From: Microbacterium sp. Leaf320
GTDB lineage: Bacteria; Actinomycetota; Actinomycetes; Actinomycetales; Microbacteriaceae
Assembly (NCBI RefSeq): GCF_001423485.1
Contig: NZ_LMOD01000001.1
Span: 936,617 to 1,000,616 of the forward strand
DNA: 64,000 nucleotides
Reading direction: 5' to 3'
Within the stretch, counting starts at the first letter, position 1. Every line of letters starts with the position of its first letter. Below the pieces are notes generated by a model, which ran no database searches, was not told the DNA's origin, and worked only from the letters and a program-made list of their open reading frames with translations. Both the position numbers and the translations under genes were made by a program. Positions 9,226 to 20,388 of the stretch are shown piece by piece.

Positions 9226-10419
9226 TCAGAGGCCGGCGGCGCGTCGCAGCTCTTCAGCGCGGTCGGTGCGCTCCCACGTGAACTCCGGCAGCTCGCGCCC
9301 GAAGTGTCCGTAGGCGGCGGTCTGCGCGTAGATCGGGCGGAGCAGGTCGAGCTGCTCGATGATCGCCTGCGGGCGCAGATCGAAGACCTCGCTGATCGCA
9401 CGCGTGATGACCTCGTCTGAGACCTTGCCGGTGCCGAAGGTCTCGACGTACAGGCCGACGGGGCGTGCCACGCCGATCGCGTACGCGACCTGCACCTCGA
9501 GGCGGTCGGCGAGTCCCGCGGCAACCGCGTTCTTCGCGACCCACCGGGTGGCGTAGGCGCCCGAGCGGTCGACCTTGGACGGGTCCTTGCCGCTGAATGC
9601 ACCGCCACCGTGACGAGCGGCGCCGCCGTAGGTGTCGATGATGATCTTGCGTCCGGTGAGACCGGCGTCGCCCTTGGGGCCGCCGGTGACGAACGGGCCC
9701 GCGGGGTTGATGTAGTACGTGATGTCGTCGAGATCGAGCCCCGTGGACTCGAGGATCGGGTCGATCACGTGCTCGCGCACCTGCGCCTTCAGCTCGTCCT
9801 GCGAGATGTCGGGGTGGTGCTGCGTCGAGAGCACCACTGCGTCGACGGTCTTCGGCGTGAAGCCGTCGTACCCGAGCGTGACCTGCGTCTTGCCATCAGG
9901 ACGCAGGAACGGCAGAACCCCGGACCGACGGACCTCGGTCAGCCGCTCCGCGATGCGGTGCGCCGTCCACGCCGCCATCGGCATCAGCTGCGGCGTCTCG
10001 TTGGTGGCGAAACCGAACATGATTCCCTGGTCGCCCGCTCCGAGACCGTCGAGAGGATCGACCGATCCGCCGTCCCGGTGCTCCTGCGCGCTGTCGACAC
10101 CGTGAGCGATATCCGTCGACTGCTCGCCGACCGAGATGCTGACACCGCACGAGTCGCCGTCGAAGCCGGTCTCGCTCGACGTGTAGCCGATGCGGTTCAC
10201 GACCTGGCGGACGATGGTCGGGATGTCGACGTACGCCTCGGTGCGGATCTCACCGGCGACGTGCACGAGACCCGTGGTCACGAGGGTCTCGACCGCGACC
10301 CGGGAATCCCGGTCCTTCGCGATGAGCCCGTCGAGGATGCTGTCCGAGATCTGGTCGCAGATCTTGTCCGGGTGCCCTTCGGTGACGGACTCGGACGTGA
10401 ACAGACGCAGGGCGCTCAT
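9226..10419 (-). CDS. metK: S-adenosylmethionine synthetase
   Basis: Makes SAM from ATP and methionine. 397 residues, normal size. Motifs: [19 protein letters not shown] at the N-terminus, [12 protein letters not shown] (adenine/K+ region), and the phosphate loop [19 protein letters not shown] at 10419 with GGAG about 8 nt upstream; the frame continues to 10506 without similarity. In Mycobacterium tuberculosis coaBC (dfp) lies between rpoZ and metK; here that gene is absent and two hairpins occupy the gap. Confidence 0.97.
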   Translation of the reverse strand: MSALRLFTSESVTEGHPDKICDQISDSILDGLIAKDRDSRVAVETLVTTGLVHVAGEIRTEAYVDIPTIVRQVVNRIGYTSSETGFDGDSCGVSISVGEQSTDIAHGVDSAQEHRDGGSVDPLDGLGAGDQGIMFGFATNETPQLMPMAAWTAHRIAERLTEVRRSGVLPFLRPDGKTQVTLGYDGFTPKTVDAVVLSTQHHPDISQDELKAQVREHVIDPILESTGLDLDDITYYINPAGPFVTGGPKGDAGLTGRKIIIDTYGGAARHGGGAFSGKDPSKVDRSGAYATRWVAKNAVAAGLADRLEVQVAYAIGVARPVGLYVETFGTGKVSDEVITRAISEVFDLRPQAIIEQLDLLRPIYAQTAAYGHFGRELPEFTWERTDRAEELRRAAGL

Positions 10420-10451
10420 CAGGGCTCCAGAACGGGATCGGACGGAAAGAA

Positions 10452-10504
10452 GGGAGTGGCTCCCATGATGGACCGCACCGCCGACATCAGCCGGCGGTGC
10501 GGTC
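10452..10504 (-). terminator. Tandem hairpins after rpoZ (candidate terminator)
   Basis: Nine bases after the rpoZ stop the minus strand has a perfect 13-bp stem (arms 10492-10504 and 10471-10483, 8-nt loop). A second GGGAG/CTCCC stem follows (10452-10464, 3-nt loop), then TTCTTTCC. The first stem lacks a U-run; the second has a modest one. Together they look like a terminator or attenuator between rpoZ and metK, or a processing/stability element. Sequence-based inference. Confidence 0.55.
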
Positions 10505-10512
10505 ATCGGACG

Positions 10513-10770
10513 TCACTCGGCGTGACGGAGGCGGAGCTTGTCCTCGTTGATCTCGTGCAGAGCGATGGTCAGCGGCTTGTCCTCGACCGAGGAGTCGACG
10601 AGCGGACCGACGTTGTCGAAGAGGTTGCCCTCGTGCAGGTCGGAGTAGTAGTCGTTGATCTGGCGTGCGCGCTTGGCGGCGTAGATCACGAGCTCGTACT
10701 TCGAGTCGACACGGTCGAGCAGGTTGTCGATGGGGGGATCGATGATTCCGTTGGTGTGGTGTCCGGCCAT
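10513..10770 (-). CDS. rpoZ: RNA polymerase omega subunit
   Basis: 85 residues. Contains the omega signatures [26 protein letters not shown] and the C-terminal [15 protein letters not shown]. Assists assembly of the beta' subunit. Directly downstream of the MihF-Gmk gene, the conserved gmk-rpoZ order. AGGAGG-like site just upstream of the ATG at 10770. Confidence 0.96.
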   Translation of the reverse strand: MAGHHTNGIIDPPIDNLLDRVDSKYELVIYAAKRARQINDYYSDLHEGNLFDNVGPLVDSSVEDKPLTIALHEINEDKLRLRHAE

Positions 10771-10834
10771 GGTGGGACCTCCTGATCAGGCGACGGGATC
10801 GTCGCGAAGACGGTGCAGCGGGCGCGCGAAACGC

Positions 10835-11743
10835 TCAGCGCGCAGAGCTCGAAGACAATTCTACGACCTCTGCGGCAGCAGTGGCGACGTCCTCGTTCAC
10901 GATCAGGTGGTCGAACTCGTTCTGCGCGGCCAGTTCGACCTTCGCGGTGCGCAGGCGACGAGCCCGTTCCTCGGCGCCTTCGGTGCCTCGTCCGACCAGT
11001 CGCTGGACGAGTTCGTCCCACGTCGGCGGCAGCAGGAAGATCAGGGTCGCGGCGGGCTCGGCCTTGCGCACCTGACGCGCGCCCTGCAGATCGATCTCGA
11101 GCAGAACAGTCTTGCCCTCGGCCAGCGCGGCATCGATCGGCGCCCGGGGAGTGCCGTATCGCGAGCGGTTGTGCACGACGGCGTACTCGAGCAGCTCGTC
11201 CTCGGCGATCAGCCGGTCGAACTCGGCGTCATCGACGAAGTAGTAGTGCACCCCGTCGACCTCGCCCGGGCGCGCTGGTCGTGTGGTCGCCGAGACCGAC
11301 AGGTGGATCTCGGGGTTGTTCTCGCGGATGTGGGCGGCGACCGTGCCCTTGCCCACCGCTGTGGGGCCCGCCAGGACGAGCAGGCGGCTTCGGGCTCCGC
11401 GCGGCTCGAGCACGGGGAAACGCGAGTCGAGCCACTGCGCGAGGGCGACACGCTGACGGACGCCCAGCCCACCCAGTCTCTTGACCGGCGAGATGTGCAG
11501 CTCGTCGAGGATGCGGTCGCGCTTTCCCGCGCCGATCGCCGGGAGGGCGAGCAGGAAGTCGGTGATCCGCATCGAACCCTCGACCGAGTCCGGGTCAGCC
11601 GTCGCGCGTTCGAGGACGGCCTGCGGTGTCACGACGCGCGTGGTCAGATCGCGCTTGAGCGAGGCGCGTGCACGACGTCGCTCGACCGCCTTGCGGGCGG
11701 CGGCGGCACGGTCGACCTCGGGAACCGGACGAGACTCAGCCAC
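10835..11743 (-). CDS. gmk: MihF-type integration host factor fused to guanylate kinase
   Basis: 302 residues from GTG at 11743, with GGGAGG nine bases upstream. Residues about 10-108 resemble actinobacterial integration host factor MihF: an AAAARKAVERRRARASLK helix, then MRITDFLLALPAIGAGK and ISPVKRLGGLGVRQRVALA, the helix-two-turn-helix-like DNA-binding part. Residues about 120-302 are guanylate kinase: P-loop AGPTAVGKGT (126-133), SVSATTRPARPGEVDGVHYYFV, and DLQGARQVRK. No stop separates the two. In M. tuberculosis mihF and gmk are adjacent separate genes. The start overlaps the pyrF end by 8 nt. Gmk converts GMP to GDP; the MihF part would bind DNA, so the product may be dual-function or cleaved after translation. 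Confidence 0.88.
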   Translation of the reverse strand: MAESRPVPEVDRAAAARKAVERRRARASLKRDLTTRVVTPQAVLERATADPDSVEGSMRITDFLLALPAIGAGKRDRILDELHISPVKRLGGLGVRQRVALAQWLDSRFPVLEPRGARSRLLVLAGPTAVGKGTVAAHIRENNPEIHLSVSATTRPARPGEVDGVHYYFVDDAEFDRLIAEDELLEYAVVHNRSRYGTPRAPIDAALAEGKTVLLEIDLQGARQVRKAEPAATLIFLLPPTWDELVQRLVGRGTEGAEERARRLRTAKVELAAQNEFDHLIVNEDVATAAAEVVELSSSSAR

Positions 11744-12581
11744 GGCCGACCTCCCTGTACTCTGCGACGCGCGCGTCGATGGCGGCGACGAGGCCGGCGG
11801 GTCCTGCCGAGAGGATGCTGCGGCTCTCGCTGGCGATGACAGCATCGCTCATCGCGCCGAATCGTCGGTGGAGGTCTGCGGGGGTCGCACCCTGCATCCC
11901 GAACCCGGGTGCGAGGATGGGCGCCGTCGGCGCGAAAGCGGCGATGCCGGCATCGGCCCAGTCGACCGTGGCGCCGATGACGAAGCCGAAGCTCCCCCAC
12001 TCCCCCGTGTTCGACTGCTCCGCGTTGCGGGACGAGACCACGGCGATGATGTCGGCCGACACCGCTCGCCCCGTCTCCGAGACCGCGCGCTGCAGGCCCT
12101 CCGCTTCGGGGTTGCTGGTAGCCGCGAGGACGAACAGACCCTTGTCGTGCTGTTGCGCGAGGGCGAAGGCGCCGTCCAGCGCCCCCACGCCGAGGAACGG
12201 GTTGACCGTGAGCGCATCGGCCTCCAGCGGAGACCCCGGCGTGAGCCAGGCTTCGGCGTACGCATCCATCGTGGATCCGATGTCGCCGCGCTTCGCGTCG
12301 GCGATCACGATCAGACCGGCTGCCCGTGCCGCGGACAGGACGTCTTCGAGGGCGGCGATTCCTGCGGAACCGAAGCGCTCGAAGAACGACACCTGCGGCT
12401 TCACGACGCCGACCCGGCCTGCGGCGGCCTCGACCGTCCGCAGCCCGAAGTCACGGACCCCGCGAGCGTCATCCGTGAGTCCCCAGGACTGCAGGAGCGA
12501 CGCATGCGGGTCGATGCCGACGCAGAGCGGGCCGTGCGCCGATACGGCGGCACGGACCCGCTCACCGAAGCGTGCGCTCAC
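11736..12581 (-). CDS. pyrF: Orotidine-5'-phosphate decarboxylase (type 2)
   Basis: Last step of UMP synthesis. 281 residues, the longer PyrF type 2 found in actinobacteria. Catalytic Lys/Asp array [10 protein letters not shown] near residue 95; N-terminal substrate Asp in CVGIDPH; phosphate loop region [15 protein letters not shown] start at 12581 overlaps the carB stop (GTGA). Part of the pyr operon. Confidence 0.96.
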   Translation of the reverse strand: MSARFGERVRAAVSAHGPLCVGIDPHASLLQSWGLTDDARGVRDFGLRTVEAAAGRVGVVKPQVSFFERFGSAGIAALEDVLSAARAAGLIVIADAKRGDIGSTMDAYAEAWLTPGSPLEADALTVNPFLGVGALDGAFALAQQHDKGLFVLAATSNPEAEGLQRAVSETGRAVSADIIAVVSSRNAEQSNTGEWGSFGFVIGATVDWADAGIAAFAPTAPILAPGFGMQGATPADLHRRFGAMSDAVIASESRSILSAGPAGLVAAIDARVAEYREVGRG

Positions 12582-15500
12582 AAAGCGGCCTTCCGGTCGA
12601 GGGCGTACTCCTGCAGGCTCTTGACCTGGAAGCCCTCGTGGGCCGCATCCATGCCGCTCACCGCTGCGCCCAGGACGGCCATCGTGGTGAACAGCGCCTT
12701 GTCGGCAGCGACGGCTGCTGCACGGATCTCGTACCCGTCCGCACGCGCTGCTCCACCCGAGGGGGTGTTCACGACGATGTCGATCGCACCCTCGTTGATC
12801 AGGTCGACGATGTTCGTGGCGCCCGACTCCTGGGTCTCGCTGTACTTCTCGACGACGGTCACGGCGATGCCGTTGCGTGACAGGATCTCGGCCGTGCCCT
12901 CGGTGGCCACGATCGTGAAACCGAGCTGCTGCAGGCGGTGCGCCGGCAGGATGACTGCGCGCTTGTCGGAGTCGGCGACCGAGATGAACACCGTGCCGGA
13001 AGTCGGCATTCCGCCGTACGCGGCCGCCTGGCTCTTGGCGAACGCGGTCGGGAAGTCGCGGTCGATGCCCATGACCTCGCCGGTCGAGCGCATCTCCGGG
13101 CCGAGGATCGAGTCGACGGTCTTGCCGTCGGCCGTACGGAACCGCTTGAACGGAAGCACGGCCTCCTTGACCGAGACGGGGGCGTCGAGGGGCACTCGCG
13201 AGCCGTCCTGCTCGGGCAGCATGCCCTCGGCGCGGAGCTCCGCGATCGTCGACCCCACCATCACACGGCTCGCGGCCTTGGCCATCGGGATGCCCAGCGC
13301 CTTCGAGACGAAGGGCACGGTGCGGCTCGCGCGCGGGTTCGCCTCGATCACGTAGAGGACGCCGGCGCTGATCGCGAACTGCACGTTGAGCAGGCCACGG
13401 ACGCCCACGCCCTTCGCGATCGCGAGTGTCGCCTCGCGCACCCGGTCGATGTCGGTGCGGCCGAGCGAGACGGGCGGAAGGGTGCAGCTCGAGTCGCCCG
13501 AGTGGATGCCGGCCTCTTCGAGGTGCTCCATCACGCCGCCGATGAACAGTTCGGTGCCGTCGTAGAGGGCGTCGACATCGAGCTCGATCGCGTCATCGAG
13601 GAAGCGATCGACGAGCAGGGGCTTGCCCTCCTCGATGATGACCTCGCCCGCCGTGCGCACGAAGTACTCGCGCAGCGACTCGGAGCTGTAGACGATCTCC
13701 ATGCCGCGTCCGCCGAGCACGAAGCTCGGACGCACGAGCACCGGGTATCCGATCTCCTCGGCGACGGCCACCGCGCCATCCGCGTCCACAGCGGTGCCGT
13801 GGCGCGGGGCGATGAGGCCTGCCGTGTCGAGCAGCTGCGAGAACAGCTCGCGCTCCTCGGCGATGTCGATGGCCTCCGGGCTGGTGCCGAGCACCTGGTA
13901 GCCGGCTGCCTCGATGCCCTTTGCGAGCCCCAGCGGCGTCTGGCCGCCGAGCTGGCAGACGACTCCGAGGATGGTGCCGCTAGCGGCTTCCGCGTCGAGC
14001 ACCTCCAGCACGTCCTCCAGCGTGAGCGGCTCGAAGTAGAGACGGTCCGACGTGTCGTAGTCGGTGGACACCGTCTCGGGGTTGCAGTTGACCATGATGG
14101 TCTCGAAGCCCGCATCCGAGAGGGCGAACGACGCGTGGACGCACGAGTAGTCGAACTCGACGCCCTGGCCGATGCGGTTCGGACCCGATCCGATGATCAC
14201 GACCTTGGTGCGATCAGACGGCGTGACCTCCGTCTCGAAGTCGTAGCTCGAGTAGTGGTACGGCGTGAGAGCCGGGAACTCGCCGGCGCAGGTGTCGACG
14301 GTCTTGAACACCGGGCGGATGCCGAGCCCGTGGCGCACACCGCGGATCTCGGCCTCCTTCTCGCCTCGCAGCTCGGCGATCTGCGCGTCGGAGAAGCCGT
14401 GCTCCTTCGCGTAACGGAGCGTCGCGGCATCGAGTTCCGGCGCTGCGGCCACGATCTCGGCGACCTCGTTGATCAGCACGATCTGGTCGATGAACCACGG
14501 GTCGATAGCCGTTGCGTCGAATGCCTGCTCGACGCTCGCGCCCTTGCGCAGCGCCTGCTGCAGCGTGACGATGCGTCCGTCGGTGGGCACCTTCGAGGTC
14601 TCGAGCAGCTCTTCGACCGAGCGCTCCTCGGCGCCCCAATGGAAGCTGGAGCCGCGCTTCTCGAGCGAGCGGAGCGCCTTCTGCAGCGCGGTCGCGTAGT
14701 TGCGTCCGATCGCCATGGCCTCGCCGACGGACTTCATGGTCGTGGTCAGCGTGGCGTCGGCGGCCGGGAACTTCTCGAAAGCGAACCGCGGCACCTTGAC
14801 GACGACGTAGTCGAGCGTGGGCTCGAAGCTCGCCGGGGTGACACCCGTGATGTCGTTCGGGATCTCGTCGAGACGGTAGCCGAGCGCGAGCTTGGCGGCG
14901 AGCTTGGCGATCGGGAAACCGGTCGCCTTCGAGGCCAGAGCGCTCGAACGCGAGACGCGCGGGTTCATCTCGATCACGATGATGCGGCCGTTGCTGGGGT
15001 CGACGGCGAACTGGATGTTGCAACCACCGGTGTCGACGCCGACGGCGCGGATGATGTCGATGCCGATGTCACGGAGCTTCTGGTACTCGCGGTCGGTCAG
15101 GGTCAGCGCCGGGGCGACCGTGATCGAGTCTCCCGTGTGCACGCCGACCGGGTCGACGTTCTCGATCGAGCAGACGACCACCGTGTTGTCGGCGGTGTCG
15201 CGCATGAGCTCGAGCTCGTATTCCTTCCAGCCGAGGATGGACTCCTCCAGGAGCACCTCGGTGGTCGGCGAGTCGCGGAGACCTGCGCCACCGATGCGGC
15301 GCAGGTCCTCCTCGTCGTATGCGAAGCCGGAGCCGAGGCCGCCCATGGTGAACGAGGGACGGACGACGAGCGGGTAGCCGAGCTCAGCGGCGCCCTCGAG
15401 CAGGTCCTCCATCGTGTGCGCGATGATGCTGCGCGCCACGTCTGCGCCGGCATCCAGCACCAGCTGCTTGAAGATTTGACGGTCCTCGCCCTTGTTGATC

Positions 15501-15865
15501 GCCTCGAAGCTCGCACCGATCAGCTCGACGTCGTACTTCTCGAGGATGCCGTGGTTGTGCAGCTCGATCGCGGCGTTCAGCGCGGTCTGACCGCCGAGGG
15601 TCGGGAGAATCGCGTCCGGACGCTCCTTGGCGATGATGGTCTCGATGACCTGCCAGGTGATCGGCTCGATGTACGTCGCATCGGCGAAGTCGGGGTCGGT
15701 CATGATCGTCGCCGGGTTGGAGTTGACCAGGATGACCCGCACGCCCTCCTCGCGGAGGACGCGGCACGCCTGGGTGCCGGAGTAGTCGAACTCGCAGGCC
15801 TGACCGATGACGATCGGGCCGGAGCCGATGACGAGAACGGAGTTGATGTCGTCGCGCTTGGGCAT
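12578..15865 (-). CDS. carB: Carbamoyl phosphate synthase large subunit
   Basis: 1095 residues: two tandem ATP-grasp halves (about 1-550 and 551-935) and a C-terminal allosteric MGS-like domain (about 940-1095). Begins [22 protein letters not shown]; the second half repeats this as [20 protein letters not shown]. Other motifs include [18 protein letters not shown] and [16 protein letters not shown]. Combines glutamine-derived ammonia, bicarbonate and 2 ATP into carbamoyl phosphate for pyrimidines and arginine. Start overlaps the carA stop by one base (TAATG). Confidence 0.98.
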   Translation of the reverse strand: MPKRDDINSVLVIGSGPIVIGQACEFDYSGTQACRVLREEGVRVILVNSNPATIMTDPDFADATYIEPITWQVIETIIAKERPDAILPTLGGQTALNAAIELHNHGILEKYDVELIGASFEAINKGEDRQIFKQLVLDAGADVARSIIAHTMEDLLEGAAELGYPLVVRPSFTMGGLGSGFAYDEEDLRRIGGAGLRDSPTTEVLLEESILGWKEYELELMRDTADNTVVVCSIENVDPVGVHTGDSITVAPALTLTDREYQKLRDIGIDIIRAVGVDTGGCNIQFAVDPSNGRIIVIEMNPRVSRSSALASKATGFPIAKLAAKLALGYRLDEIPNDITGVTPASFEPTLDYVVVKVPRFAFEKFPAADATLTTTMKSVGEAMAIGRNYATALQKALRSLEKRGSSFHWGAEERSVEELLETSKVPTDGRIVTLQQALRKGASVEQAFDATAIDPWFIDQIVLINEVAEIVAAAPELDAATLRYAKEHGFSDAQIAELRGEKEAEIRGVRHGLGIRPVFKTVDTCAGEFPALTPYHYSSYDFETEVTPSDRTKVVIIGSGPNRIGQGVEFDYSCVHASFALSDAGFETIMVNCNPETVSTDYDTSDRLYFEPLTLEDVLEVLDAEAASGTILGVVCQLGGQTPLGLAKGIEAAGYQVLGTSPEAIDIAEERELFSQLLDTAGLIAPRHGTAVDADGAVAVAEEIGYPVLVRPSFVLGGRGMEIVYSSESLREYFVRTAGEVIIEEGKPLLVDRFLDDAIELDVDALYDGTELFIGGVMEHLEEAGIHSGDSSCTLPPVSLGRTDIDRVREATLAIAKGVGVRGLLNVQFAISAGVLYVIEANPRASRTVPFVSKALGIPMAKAASRVMVGSTIAELRAEGMLPEQDGSRVPLDAPVSVKEAVLPFKRFRTADGKTVDSILGPEMRSTGEVMGIDRDFPTAFAKSQAAAYGGMPTSGTVFISVADSDKRAVILPAHRLQQLGFTIVATEGTAEILSRNGIAVTVVEKYSETQESGATNIVDLINEGAIDIVVNTPSGGAARADGYEIRAAAVAADKALFTTMAVLGAAVSGMDAAHEGFQVKSLQEYALDRKAAL

Positions 15866-17010
15866 TACTTGGCGTCCTTCTTGCTGGCGATGACCATGTC
15901 GCGGAACCGGTCGAAGAGGTAGTTGGCGTCGTGGGGGCCTGCGGCCGCCTCCGGGTGGTACTGCACCGAGAACGCGGGGATGTCGAGGGCACGGAGGCCC
16001 TCCACCACGTTGTCGTTCAGCCCGACGTGGCTGACCTCGACCTTGCCGTAGCCGTTCGGGCTGTCGAAGGAGCCCTCGAGGGGGGCGTCCACCGCGAAGC
16101 CGTGGTTGTGCGCGGTGATCTCGACCCGACCGGTCGACTTGTCGAGCACGGGCTGGTTGATGCCGCGGTGACCGAACGGCAGCTTGTAGGTGCCGAGGCC
16201 CAGCGCGCGACCGAGCAGCTGGTTGCCGAAGCAGATGCCGAAGAACGGGAGGCCGTCGTCGAGGACCGCGCGGAGCAGCTCGACGTGGTCGCCGGACGCT
16301 GCGGGGTCGCCGGGGCCGTTCGAGTAGAAGACCGCGACCGGATCGATCGCGCGGATGTCGTCGATCGTGACGTTCTGCGGCAGCACGTGCACCTCGAAGC
16401 CACGGGCTGCGAGGTTGTCGATCGTGGCCTGCTTGACGCCGAGATCGAGGACCGCGAGATTGCCGACCCTCTCCCCCATGGCCGTCGTCACCGTGGCGAC
16501 ATCGACGGACACCTGCGCCGAGAGGTTCTGACCCGCCATCTGCGGCGCTTCACGCACGATGCGCAGCTGTTCCTCGGCGTCGAGCCGTGCGGCCTCACCC
16601 GAGAAGATGCCACCGCGCATGGAGCCGGCCGACCGGATGTGGCGAGTGATCGACCGGGTGTCGATGCCGCTGATGCCGACGATGCCGTCCTGCACGAGCA
16701 CCTCGTCGAGCGAGGCGTTCGCGCGCCAGTTCGACACGACGCGCGAGGGGTCGCGCACGATGTAGCCGGCCACCCAGATGCGTCGGGACTCGGGGTCCTC
16801 GTCGTTCATGCCGGTGTTGCCGATGTGCGGTGCGGTCTGCAGCACGATCTGTCCGGCGTAGGACGGGTCGGTGAGCGTCTCCTGATAGCCGGACATGCCG
16901 GTTGCGAAGACGACCTCGCCGATCGTGGTGCCCAGCGCGCCGTATGCACGGCCGGTGTGGCGGGTCCCGTCTTCGAGGACGAGGACGGCGGGTTCGGGGA
17001 GGGCTGTCAT
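15865..17010 (-). CDS. carA: Carbamoyl phosphate synthase small (glutaminase) subunit
   Basis: 381 residues: CPSase small-chain domain (about 5-150) with the family pair [19 protein letters not shown] and [15 protein letters not shown]; then a class I glutamine amidotransferase domain with the nucleophile elbow [11 protein letters not shown] (catalytic Cys) and [13 protein letters not shown] (His/Glu). ATG at 17010 overlaps the stop of the PH-like gene (ATGA). Longer frame upstream overlaps that gene and is rejected. Confidence 0.97.
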   Translation of the reverse strand: MTALPEPAVLVLEDGTRHTGRAYGALGTTIGEVVFATGMSGYQETLTDPSYAGQIVLQTAPHIGNTGMNDEDPESRRIWVAGYIVRDPSRVVSNWRANASLDEVLVQDGIVGISGIDTRSITRHIRSAGSMRGGIFSGEAARLDAEEQLRIVREAPQMAGQNLSAQVSVDVATVTTAMGERVGNLAVLDLGVKQATIDNLAARGFEVHVLPQNVTIDDIRAIDPVAVFYSNGPGDPAASGDHVELLRAVLDDGLPFFGICFGNQLLGRALGLGTYKLPFGHRGINQPVLDKSTGRVEITAHNHGFAVDAPLEGSFDSPNGYGKVEVSHVGLNDNVVEGLRALDIPAFSVQYHPEAAAGPHDANYLFDRFRDMVIASKKDAK

Positions 17011-17543
17011 GACGTTGCTCCTGTGTCGGGGGCGGCGATGTCGTCCGAGGCGCCGGAGGCGGGGACGAGTCGCTGCAGTTCTGAGATGAAGTTCTGGGGG
17101 TCTCCGTCGGTCAGACGGAGATAGGAGTCGACGATCGTGTCGTCGTCGGTGCTCCAGGCCACGCGGACGAGGCCGCCGGGCTCGACCACCCGATCGATCG
17201 TGACCGTCGCACGGTCGACGCTCTCGAGACGGGACGAAGCCAGGAAGACCGTCGGCGCGCCGTCGAGACACAGCGCGAGACCGCGATCGGTGACCGCGAC
17301 CTCTCCTCGGGCACGGTACGCGAGAGGAGAGAGCGTCAGTCGCTCGAGCGGCTGCTCGTGCTTCGTGGTCGACACGTACAGCACCTCGTGGCGGTCGAGG
17401 ACCTCGGCGTGCTCGGGAACCCCGAGCGGCGCGGTGAGGCCGGAGTCGCGTCGGAGTCGTCGTCGCCATGCGGTGAACATCGCGAGCAGGACGAGCGCGG
17501 CCACGGCGATCGTGATCGCGATGGCGATGTCCCTGGTGCTCAT
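17007..17543 (-). CDS. PH-like domain membrane protein of the pyr operon
   Basis: 178 residues: one N-terminal transmembrane helix (about 5-27) followed by RRRLRRD, then a beta-rich soluble domain resembling bacterial PH-like domains (about 45-165). Function unknown. The equivalent M. tuberculosis position (Rv1382, between pyrC and carA) also holds a membrane protein, so the placement is conserved. Coupled on both sides by ATGA overlaps with pyrC and carA. Confidence 0.85.
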   Translation of the reverse strand: MSTRDIAIAITIAVAALVLLAMFTAWRRRLRRDSGLTAPLGVPEHAEVLDRHEVLYVSTTKHEQPLERLTLSPLAYRARGEVAVTDRGLALCLDGAPTVFLASSRLESVDRATVTIDRVVEPGGLVRVAWSTDDDTIVDSYLRLTDGDPQNFISELQRLVPASGASDDIAAPDTGATS

Positions 17544-18844
17544 GCGTCCAGCTCCTCGACCACGGCGCCGCCGGCGACCGTCAGGATCCCGCGGTGCACG
17601 GTGTACTCGACCCGTCCGGGCAGGTCACGCCCGAGGTAGGGCGAGTTCACGCTGCGGCCATGGAGGTCGGACTCCGTGAACACCCCGGCGACCGACGCGT
17701 CGTAGAGCGCGATCTGCGCGGGTGCGCCGACCTCGAGAGGCGTGCCGTGCCCCGGGAGGCGACCGATCCGCGCGGGTGCCGCACTCATCACCCGTGCCAC
17801 ATCCTCCCAGCCGATGAGGCCGGTCTGGACCATCGACTGGTGGACGACGCGCAGGGCGCTCTCGAGGCCCACCATGCCGTTCGCGGCGGCCTGCCACTCG
17901 CATGCCTTGTGCTCGCTCGGGTGCGGTGCGTGGTCGGTCGCGACGATGTCGATCGTGCCGTCCGCGAGGCCCTCGCGCACCGCGAGGACGTCCTCTTCGC
18001 GGCGCAGGGGCGGGTTGACCTTGAACCGGGCGTCGTAGCCGCGCACGAGCTCATCGGTCAGCAGCAGGTGGTGAGGGGTGACCTCTGCGGTCACGTTGAT
18101 GCCGCGCTTCTTGGCCCAGCGGATGATGTCCACCGAACCCGCGGTCGAGAGGTGGCAGACGTGCAGGCGCGAGCCCACGTGCTCGGCGAGGAGCACATCG
18201 CGGGCGATGATCGACTCCTCGGCGACGGCGGGCCATCCGGCCAGTCCGAGCTCCGCCGAGACGGTGCCCTCGTTCATCTGGGCGCCCTCGGTCAGGCGAG
18301 GATCCTGCGCGTGCTGAGCGATGACGCCGTCGAAGGACTTCACGTACTCGAGCGCGCGGCGCATTATCAGCGGATCGAAGACGCAGAAGCCGTCATCGCT
18401 GAAGACGCGCACCTGAGCGCGCGACGTCGCCATCGCGCCCAGCTCGGCGAGCCGCTCGCCCTTCTGCCCGACAGTGACCGCGCCGATCGGCTGGACCGTG
18501 GCGTAGCCTGCGGCCTCCCCGAGCGCGAGCTCCTGCTCGACGACACCGGCCGTGTCTGCGACCGGCGACGTGTTCGGCATCGCGAAGACGGCGGTGAAGC
18601 CACCGGCCGCCGCCGCGCGGGTACCGGTGAGGATCGTCTCGGACGCCTCATATCCCGGCTCGCGCAGATGCGTGTGCAGATCGACCAGCCCCGGGAGGGC
18701 GACCAGACCCGCCGCGTCGATGACGCGCGCACCCGAGCGGGTGAGTCCTGCGCCGATCTCGGAGATCACCCCGTTCTCGACGATGATGTCGGCGCTCTTC
18801 GCACCGAGAAGCTGTGCGCCGGTGATGACGAGGGTCTCGCTCAC
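17540..18844 (-). CDS. pyrC: Dihydroorotase (type I)
   Basis: 434 residues, amidohydrolase fold. Zn ligands in [11 protein letters not shown] (near residues 57-59), later His ligands in IAQHAQDP and LHVCHLST, and the catalytic Asp in IVATDHAPH. Cyclises carbamoyl aspartate to dihydroorotate. GTG start at 18844 overlapping the pyrB stop (GTGA). Confidence 0.97.
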   Translation of the reverse strand: MSETLVITGAQLLGAKSADIIVENGVISEIGAGLTRSGARVIDAAGLVALPGLVDLHTHLREPGYEASETILTGTRAAAAGGFTAVFAMPNTSPVADTAGVVEQELALGEAAGYATVQPIGAVTVGQKGERLAELGAMATSRAQVRVFSDDGFCVFDPLIMRRALEYVKSFDGVIAQHAQDPRLTEGAQMNEGTVSAELGLAGWPAVAEESIIARDVLLAEHVGSRLHVCHLSTAGSVDIIRWAKKRGINVTAEVTPHHLLLTDELVRGYDARFKVNPPLRREEDVLAVREGLADGTIDIVATDHAPHPSEHKACEWQAAANGMVGLESALRVVHQSMVQTGLIGWEDVARVMSAAPARIGRLPGHGTPLEVGAPAQIALYDASVAGVFTESDLHGRSVNSPYLGRDLPGRVEYTVHRGILTVAGGAVVEELDA

Positions 18845-19806
18845 TGGTCTCCCCCTCGTTCGTCGTCTCGTTCTCCTGCAAGAAGCAGGTACAGCACTGC
18901 CATCCGGATGGACACCCCGTTCGTCACCTGTTCCAGCACGGTGGAGCGCGGGGAATCGGCGGCTTCGGAAGAGATCTCCAACCCACGGTTCATGGGTCCG
19001 GGGTGCATCACAATGCTACCGTCCGGAAGGCTGGCGACTCGCAGTGCGTCAAGACCCCATCTTCTGGAATACTCCCGCTCAGTGGGGAAATACGCGGCGT
19101 TCATCCGCTCGAGCTGGATGCGCAGCATCATCACGGCATCCGGGCCCTCCGCCAGTGCCTGGTCGAGGTCGTACACGACCTTCGCGGGCCAGAGCGAGAC
19201 GTTCTGCGGCACGAGAGTCGGCGGGGACACCAGCGTGACCTCGGCACCGAGCGTCGCGAGCAGCCAGACGTTGGAGCGCGCGACCCGCGAGTGCAGCACG
19301 TCGCCGACGATGACGACGGTCACGCCGGAGAGGTCGCGACCGCGGCTGTCCGCGCCGAAGCGTCGTTTGCGGATCGTGAACGCGTCGAGCAGCGCCTGCG
19401 TCGGATGCTCGTGCGTGCCGTCGCCGGCGTTGACGACGCCGGCGGAGATCCAGCCGCTCGTGGCGAGCGTCTGCGGGGCGCCGGAGGCGGGATGACGGAT
19501 GACGACGGCATCCGCGCCCATCGCCTGCAGCGTCTGCGCGGTGTCTTTGAGGCTCTCGCCCTTGGAGACGCTGGAGCCCTTGGCTGCGAAGTTGATCACA
19601 TCGGCCGAGAGGCGCTTCGCCGCCGCCTCGAACGAGATGCGGGTGCGCGTCGAGTCCTCGAAGAAGAGGTTCACGACGGTCTTGCCGCGGAGAGTCGGGA
19701 GCTTCTTGACCTCGCGCGACTGCGTGTCGGACATGTCCTCGGCGACGTCGAGGATGCGCAGAGCGGTCTCGCGGTCGAGGGTGCGGGTGTCGAGGAGATG
19801 TCTCAT
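18841..19806 (-). CDS. pyrB: Aspartate carbamoyltransferase catalytic subunit
   Basis: 321 residues. Carbamoyl-phosphate site [13 protein letters not shown] (near 48-60), mobile-loop [12 protein letters not shown], and aspartate-site segments [11 protein letters not shown] and [11 protein letters not shown]. No pyrI regulatory gene is adjacent, as expected for Gram-positives. Coupled with pyrR by ATGA. Confidence 0.97.
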   Translation of the reverse strand: MRHLLDTRTLDRETALRILDVAEDMSDTQSREVKKLPTLRGKTVVNLFFEDSTRTRISFEAAAKRLSADVINFAAKGSSVSKGESLKDTAQTLQAMGADAVVIRHPASGAPQTLATSGWISAGVVNAGDGTHEHPTQALLDAFTIRKRRFGADSRGRDLSGVTVVIVGDVLHSRVARSNVWLLATLGAEVTLVSPPTLVPQNVSLWPAKVVYDLDQALAEGPDAVMMLRIQLERMNAAYFPTEREYSRRWGLDALRVASLPDGSIVMHPGPMNRGLEISSEAADSPRSTVLEQVTNGVSIRMAVLYLLLAGERDDERGGDQ

Positions 19807-20333
19807 GCTTCGATCGTCACCTCTTCGGCGCCGTCGTCTTCGGTGAGGCGCACGTTCACGCGCTCCTGCCGGGACGAGGGGATGTTCTTGCCGACGAAGT
19901 CAGGGCGGATCGGCAGTTCGCGGTGGCCGCGGTCGACGAGGATCGCCAGTCGCACGACTGCCGGGCGGCCGATCGACTGCAGCGCGTCGAGGGCTGCGCG
20001 GATGCTGCGACCCGAGAAGAGCACGTCGTCGACGAGGACCACGGTGCGTCCATCGATCCCGCCGACGGGGATGTCCGTCGGACGCGGCGACCTCGTCGGG
20101 TGCTTGGCGAGATCGTCACGGAACATCGTGACATCGAGCGCTCCCACCGGCACAGAGGTCTGTGCGATCTCGCCGATGACAGCGGCGAGGCGACGGGCGA
20201 GAGTGACGCCGCGGGTCGGAATTCCCAGCAGGACGAGGTTCTCAGCCCCTCGGTTGGATTCGAGGATCTCGTGTGCGATGCGGGTCAGTGCCCGCGAGAT
20301 ATCGGCTTCGTGCAGAACGGTGCGTGCACTCAT
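19803..20333 (-). CDS. pyrR: Pyrimidine operon RNA-binding regulator / uracil phosphoribosyltransferase
   Basis: 176 residues from ATG 20333 ([16 protein letters not shown]). PRPP-binding motif [22 protein letters not shown] near residue 100 and the basic RNA-binding surface family pattern. PyrR with bound UMP recognises a conserved RNA stem-loop; such an element overlaps this gene's own ribosome-binding site (20343-20373), predicting translational autorepression of the pyr operon. A longer GTG start at 20357 would lie within that element and is rejected. Confidence 0.95.
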   Translation of the reverse strand: MSARTVLHEADISRALTRIAHEILESNRGAENLVLLGIPTRGVTLARRLAAVIGEIAQTSVPVGALDVTMFRDDLAKHPTRSPRPTDIPVGGIDGRTVVLVDDVLFSGRSIRAALDALQSIGRPAVVRLAILVDRGHRELPIRPDFVGKNIPSSRQERVNVRLTEDDGAEEVTIEA

Positions 20334-20342
20334 CAGCCGCTC

Positions 20343-20373
20343 CCTTCTCCGCCTCACAGGACGGTGTTAAAGG
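20343..20373 (-). promoter_or_regulatory. PyrR-binding RNA stem-loop in the pyr leader
   Basis: The minus strand reads CCTTTAACACCGTCCTG then TGAGGCGGAGAAGG. This matches the Bacillus PyrR anti-antiterminator pattern (core GUCCAGAGAGGC flanked by UUUAA and GAGAAGG). Lower stem CCUU/AAGG, purine bulge, upper stem CCG/CGG closing the loop UCCUGUGAGG. The 3' arm AAGG is part of the pyrR ribosome-binding site AAGGGAG, so PyrR-UMP binding should block translation, as reported for mycobacterial pyrR. No terminator hairpin follows before the gene. Confidence 0.8.
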
Positions 20374-20388
20374 TTGCTTGATGCGTCC

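Noticed and set aside
10420..10512. SAM riboswitch before metK
   Set aside because: The gap is filled by simple hairpins without the conserved SAM-I/SAM-II core; it is too short for SAM-I.
12938..15922. 994-codon open frame on the plus strand
   Set aside because: It lies antisense to carB, which is complete and full of motifs. Such long shadow frames are expected in GC-rich DNA; the translation is Arg/Asp/Glu/His-rich with no family signal.
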